DNA of 7,050 nt from Negativicutes bacterium UBA1444 (GTDB lineage Bacteria; Bacillota; Negativicutes; UBA1444): positions 1-7,050 of the forward strand of contig DCTI01000267.1 in the NCBI GenBank assembly GCA_002329525.1, given 5' to 3'. A program made the position numbers and the translations under genes. How positions within the stretch are numbered: position 1 is the first letter of the stretch; every line of letters begins with the position of its first letter. The notes beneath the pieces are model-generated. The model saw only the letters and a list, made by a program, of their open reading frames with translations, searched no databases and was not told the DNA's origin. This document shows, piece by piece, positions 4,973-7,050 of this stretch.

Positions 4973-6196
4973 TCAGTTTCGGCGTTGCCGGCGGATCAGG
5001 GAAAAATCGCCGACCGACTCCGCCAACTGCAGCCAAATCAGTTGTTGCGGGTGCGGCGCCCGTTCGATCGGTGTTCCGTTGGCATCGGTCATATACTCCA
5101 GCCGCTGGCGAAAAATGGCGCCATTGGGCCGCAAAATCTCGATCGCGTCGCCGAGCTGCATGTGGTTGCGTTGCTCGACCAGGGCCAGCCCGCGGCTGGC
5201 GTCCCACTGCCGGACCAGCCCGGAGTATTCCCATTCCGGCAAAACCCGGACCGTATCATACTCTTGCATGTTTTCCGCCGGTGGTCCATGGAAAAATCCG
5301 GTGGTATAGCCCCGGCTGGCGATTTTCTCAAGTTCGTCCCGCCATTCGGCCGGCGGGGCATAGCCGTCAGGGTCGGCGGCCAGACGGTTCAAAGCCGCCC
5401 GATATACCCGCACGACGGTTGCCAGGTAATGCACGCTTTTCATGCGTCCTTCGATCTTGAAGCTCTCCACTCCAGCCGCAGCCAGCGCCGGCAGGTCGTC
5501 CAGCAGGCACAGGTCCCGCGAATTCAGGATATAGGTGCCCCGCTCGTCTTCGGCCACCGGAAAATATTGTCCTGGTCGCTTCTCCTCTACCAGCGCATAA
5601 CGCCAGCGGCAGGGCTGGGCGCACTCGCCGCGGTTCGCCTCCCGGCCGGTCATATAGGCGCTCATCAGGCAACGGCCCGAGTAGGACACGCACATTGCGC
5701 CATGCACAAAACATTCCAGTTCCAGCGAAACCCGCTGTCGGATCTCACGGATTTCCGACAGTGACAACTCCCGGGCCAGAACGATCCGGCTCGCCCCCTG
5801 CTCCTGCCAGAACAGCGCCGACTGCCAGTTGGTCGTGTTGGCCTGCGTGCTGATGTGCACCGGCAGTTCGGGCACGATTTTCCGGGCGGTCCGGAATACG
5901 CCGGGATCCGCTACTAAAATCGCGTCACAGCCGATTTCCGCCAGCAATCGCAAGAAATCCGGCAATTGCCGTATTTCTTCGTTATGGGGGAACATGTTCA
6001 CGGTCACATACACTTTGCGTTGGCGGTCATGGGCATATCGGCAGGCTTCGGCCAGTTCCGCCGCCGAAAAATTCTCGGCGAACGCCCGCAGGCCAAAAAT
6101 TTTGCCGCCCAGATAGACGGCATCGGCTCCATAAGCCAGCGCGATTTTCAGCCGGTCCATGTCGCCGGCCGGCGCCAATAATTCAGGCACTTTCAA
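4973..6196 (-). CDS. U32 family protein (TrhP/YrrO-like, putative Fe-S tRNA-modification protein)
   Basis: The 407-residue protein starts with ELLAPAGDMDRLKIALAYGADAVYLGG, the usual opening of the U32 barrel. It contains the family signature E-C-F-V-H-G-A-M-C-(x4)-G-R-C-L-M-S at residues 161-179. Cysteines 169, 176, 192, 196 and 230 are spaced like those that bind a [4Fe-4S] cluster in the U32 proteins UbiU/UbiV, so a cluster is likely. KIEGRMKS (247-254) and the C-terminal beta-rich part (about 315-395) resemble the YegQ/YrrO group, which in E. coli and B. subtilis (TrhP) is needed for prephenate-dependent 5-hydroxyuridine at tRNA position 34. The older 'collagenase/peptidase' label is doubtful because no protease catalytic residues are evident. 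The start is TTG 6196-6194 with GAGG 7 nt upstream. It follows mltG by 9 nt; in B. subtilis two U32 genes (yrrN, yrrO) also lie just after mltG, but with trmR between. Confidence 0.9.
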   Translation of the reverse strand: MKVPELLAPAGDMDRLKIALAYGADAVYLGGKIFGLRAFAENFSAAELAEACRYAHDRQRKVYVTVNMFPHNEEIRQLPDFLRLLAEIGCDAILVADPGVFRTARKIVPELPVHISTQANTTNWQSALFWQEQGASRIVLARELSLSEIREIRQRVSLELECFVHGAMCVSYSGRCLMSAYMTGREANRGECAQPCRWRYALVEEKRPGQYFPVAEDERGTYILNSRDLCLLDDLPALAAAGVESFKIEGRMKSVHYLATVVRVYRAALNRLAADPDGYAPPAEWRDELEKIASRGYTTGFFHGPPAENMQEYDTVRVLPEWEYSGLVRQWDASRGLALVEQRNHMQLGDAIEILRPNGAIFRQRLEYMTDANGTPIERAPHPQQLIWLQLAESVGDFSLIRRQRRN

Positions 6197-6203
6197 TCCG
6201 TTT

Positions 6204-6207
6204 CCTC
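6204..6207 (-). promoter_or_regulatory. Ribosome binding site of the U32 gene overlapping the mltG stop
   Basis: GAGG on the minus strand overlaps the mltG TGA (6208-6206) and lies 7 nt before TTG 6196. It supports the TTG start and coupling to mltG. Confidence 0.6.
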
Positions 6208-7050
6208 ATTTCCCGATTTGTCCGATCGCCGCCTCGTGCTCGGCCAAAGTCCGGCTGAAGCGATGACCGCCGGTTGTTCCATCGACGACAAAATACAGCC
6301 AGTCGCCTGCCGCCGGATTCAGCGCCGCTTCGATGGAAGCAAGCCCCGGGTTGGCCACCGGCCCGGGCGGCAATCCCTGATGAAGATACGTATTATAAGG
6401 CGAAGGCAGCTGCGTGTCGGCAATCGTCAATTCTTCCTTGGGATAGCCCAAAATGTATTGAATCGTCGCGCAGGACTGCAACGGCATCTCCAACTGCAGC
6501 CGGTTCAGAAATACCCGTGCCACCATCGGCCTTTCCTTCGGCAGTTGAACCTCTCGTTCGATCAGCGAGGCCAACACAATCACCTCATAGGTCGACAAGC
6601 CGCTGGCACGGGCCTTTTCCTGCAATTCCGGGGTAAATCGTTTCTGAAACTCCCGGGCCATGGTCTGCAGAATTTCTTCTTCGCCAGCCCCTTTACTGAT
6701 GCGATAAGTATCGGGAAACAAAAATCCCTCCGCCCGATATTTCACCCCAGGCCGCGAAGGTTCCCGATCGAATGGCGCATACGTTTGCGCCAGCGCCAAA
6801 AAGCGGTCCTTTCGGGCCAACCCCTTCTCGTCCAGCAACGCGGCGATCTGTTCGACGGTATACCCCTCCGGCACGGTGAACTGCGAATACACCGTTTCGC
6901 CTTTTGCCATGATCTCGATCATCCGGCGGACGTCCATGCTGCGGGAAAGTTCATACTCGCCAGCCTGCAGCGACTTATCGAGTCCCGCCCGTTTCGCCGC
7001 GACCAGGAATGCGTTTTTATCCCGGATCAACCCCCGATCCCAGAGGATGC
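6206..7050 (-). CDS. mltG: Endolytic murein transglycosylase MltG, 5' end cut by window edge
   Basis: 280 residues are visible, and the frame is open through the right edge. The TTG at 7030 is not the start: codons upstream (ILWDRG) continue the family's conserved 'L...GLIRDKNAF' segment. The N-terminal membrane anchor therefore lies outside the window. The visible part has the LysM-like subdomain (AGEYELS to FTVPEGYTVEQIAALLDEKGL), then EGFLFPDTYRI, then the catalytic block VLASLIEREVQLPKERPMVARVFLNRL. The catalytic glutamate of SLIERE is encoded at 6559-6557. PLQSCATIQYILG, LPSPYNTYLHQGLPPGPVANPG and the closing GGHRFSRTLAEH are also typical, so the C-terminus is complete and probably active. 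MltG is a membrane-bound enzyme that cleaves nascent peptidoglycan glycan strands internally, setting their length. The gene ends 9 nt before the U32 gene, implying cotranscription. Confidence 0.96.
   Translation of the reverse strand, partial: ILWDRGLIRDKNAFLVAAKRAGLDKSLQAGEYELSRSMDVRRMIEIMAKGETVYSQFTVPEGYTVEQIAALLDEKGLARKDRFLALAQTYAPFDREPSRPGVKYRAEGFLFPDTYRISKGAGEEEILQTMAREFQKRFTPELQEKARASGLSTYEVIVLASLIEREVQLPKERPMVARVFLNRLQLEMPLQSCATIQYILGYPKEELTIADTQLPSPYNTYLHQGLPPGPVANPGLASIEAALNPAAGDWLYFVVDGTTGGHRFSRTLAEHEAAIGQIGK

Noticed and set aside
4311..5764. Long plus-strand open frames opposite aroQ and the U32 gene
   Set aside because: Low-complexity, Arg/Pro/Ser-rich translations without motifs, antisense to well-supported genes.
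6194..6208. mltG and the U32 gene are in the same frame, separated only by TGA and three codons, hinting at a read-through fusion
   Set aside because: The U32 gene has its own SD and start, and the stop comes after a complete MltG C-terminus. The same frame is expected by chance one time in three.

Overview
All recognisable genes in this window lie on the minus strand, so the biology reads from the right edge to the left. In transcription order they are: mltG (cut by the right edge), a U32-family protein, aroQ, an M24B proline peptidase, efp, asp23, amaP, a DUF2273 membrane protein, nusB, and a TsaD/Kae1-like protein (cut by the left edge). The gene set points to the Bacillota. The Asp23/AmaP/DUF2273 module, the aroQ-pepP-efp and asp23-nusB neighbourhoods (compare B. 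subtilis yqhS-yqhT-efp and yqhY-nusB), strong GGAGG-type ribosome binding sites and frequent TTG/GTG starts all fit. The DNA is GC-rich by eye, with AT-rich patches only in the larger gaps. A GC-rich clostridial or Negativicutes lineage is the best guess; the species cannot be read from the sequence.

Right block (7050-2734): mltG limits peptidoglycan strand length, and the U32 gene follows it after 9 nt. An 89-nt gap with a candidate extended -10 promoter precedes aroQ (shikimate pathway). The M24B peptidase starts 4 nt after aroQ on a TTG codon whose Shine-Dalgarno (SD) sequence lies in the last aroQ codons. efp follows 61 nt later. A clear intrinsic terminator (2677-2702) lies 31 nt past the efp stop and closes this block.

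Left block (2676-1): after the terminator comes a roughly 137-nt AT-rich leader with a candidate promoter and a 26-nt dyad. It is followed by the tight series asp23-amaP-DUF2273-nusB-tsaD-like, with gaps of 11, 18, 21 and 1 nt. It joins a membrane-tethered Asp23 envelope module to the transcription factor NusB and to a TsaD paralogue of unknown role.

No mobile element, CRISPR array, tRNA or rRNA was seen. No stretch over 300 bases lacks a gene; the longest gap is 194 nt (2540-2733). I see no wholly new system. The most useful leads are the dyad and possible promoter before asp23, the absence of the spoIIIA/accBC block that often separates efp from asp23 in relatives, and the poorly characterised TsaD paralogue coupled to nusB.
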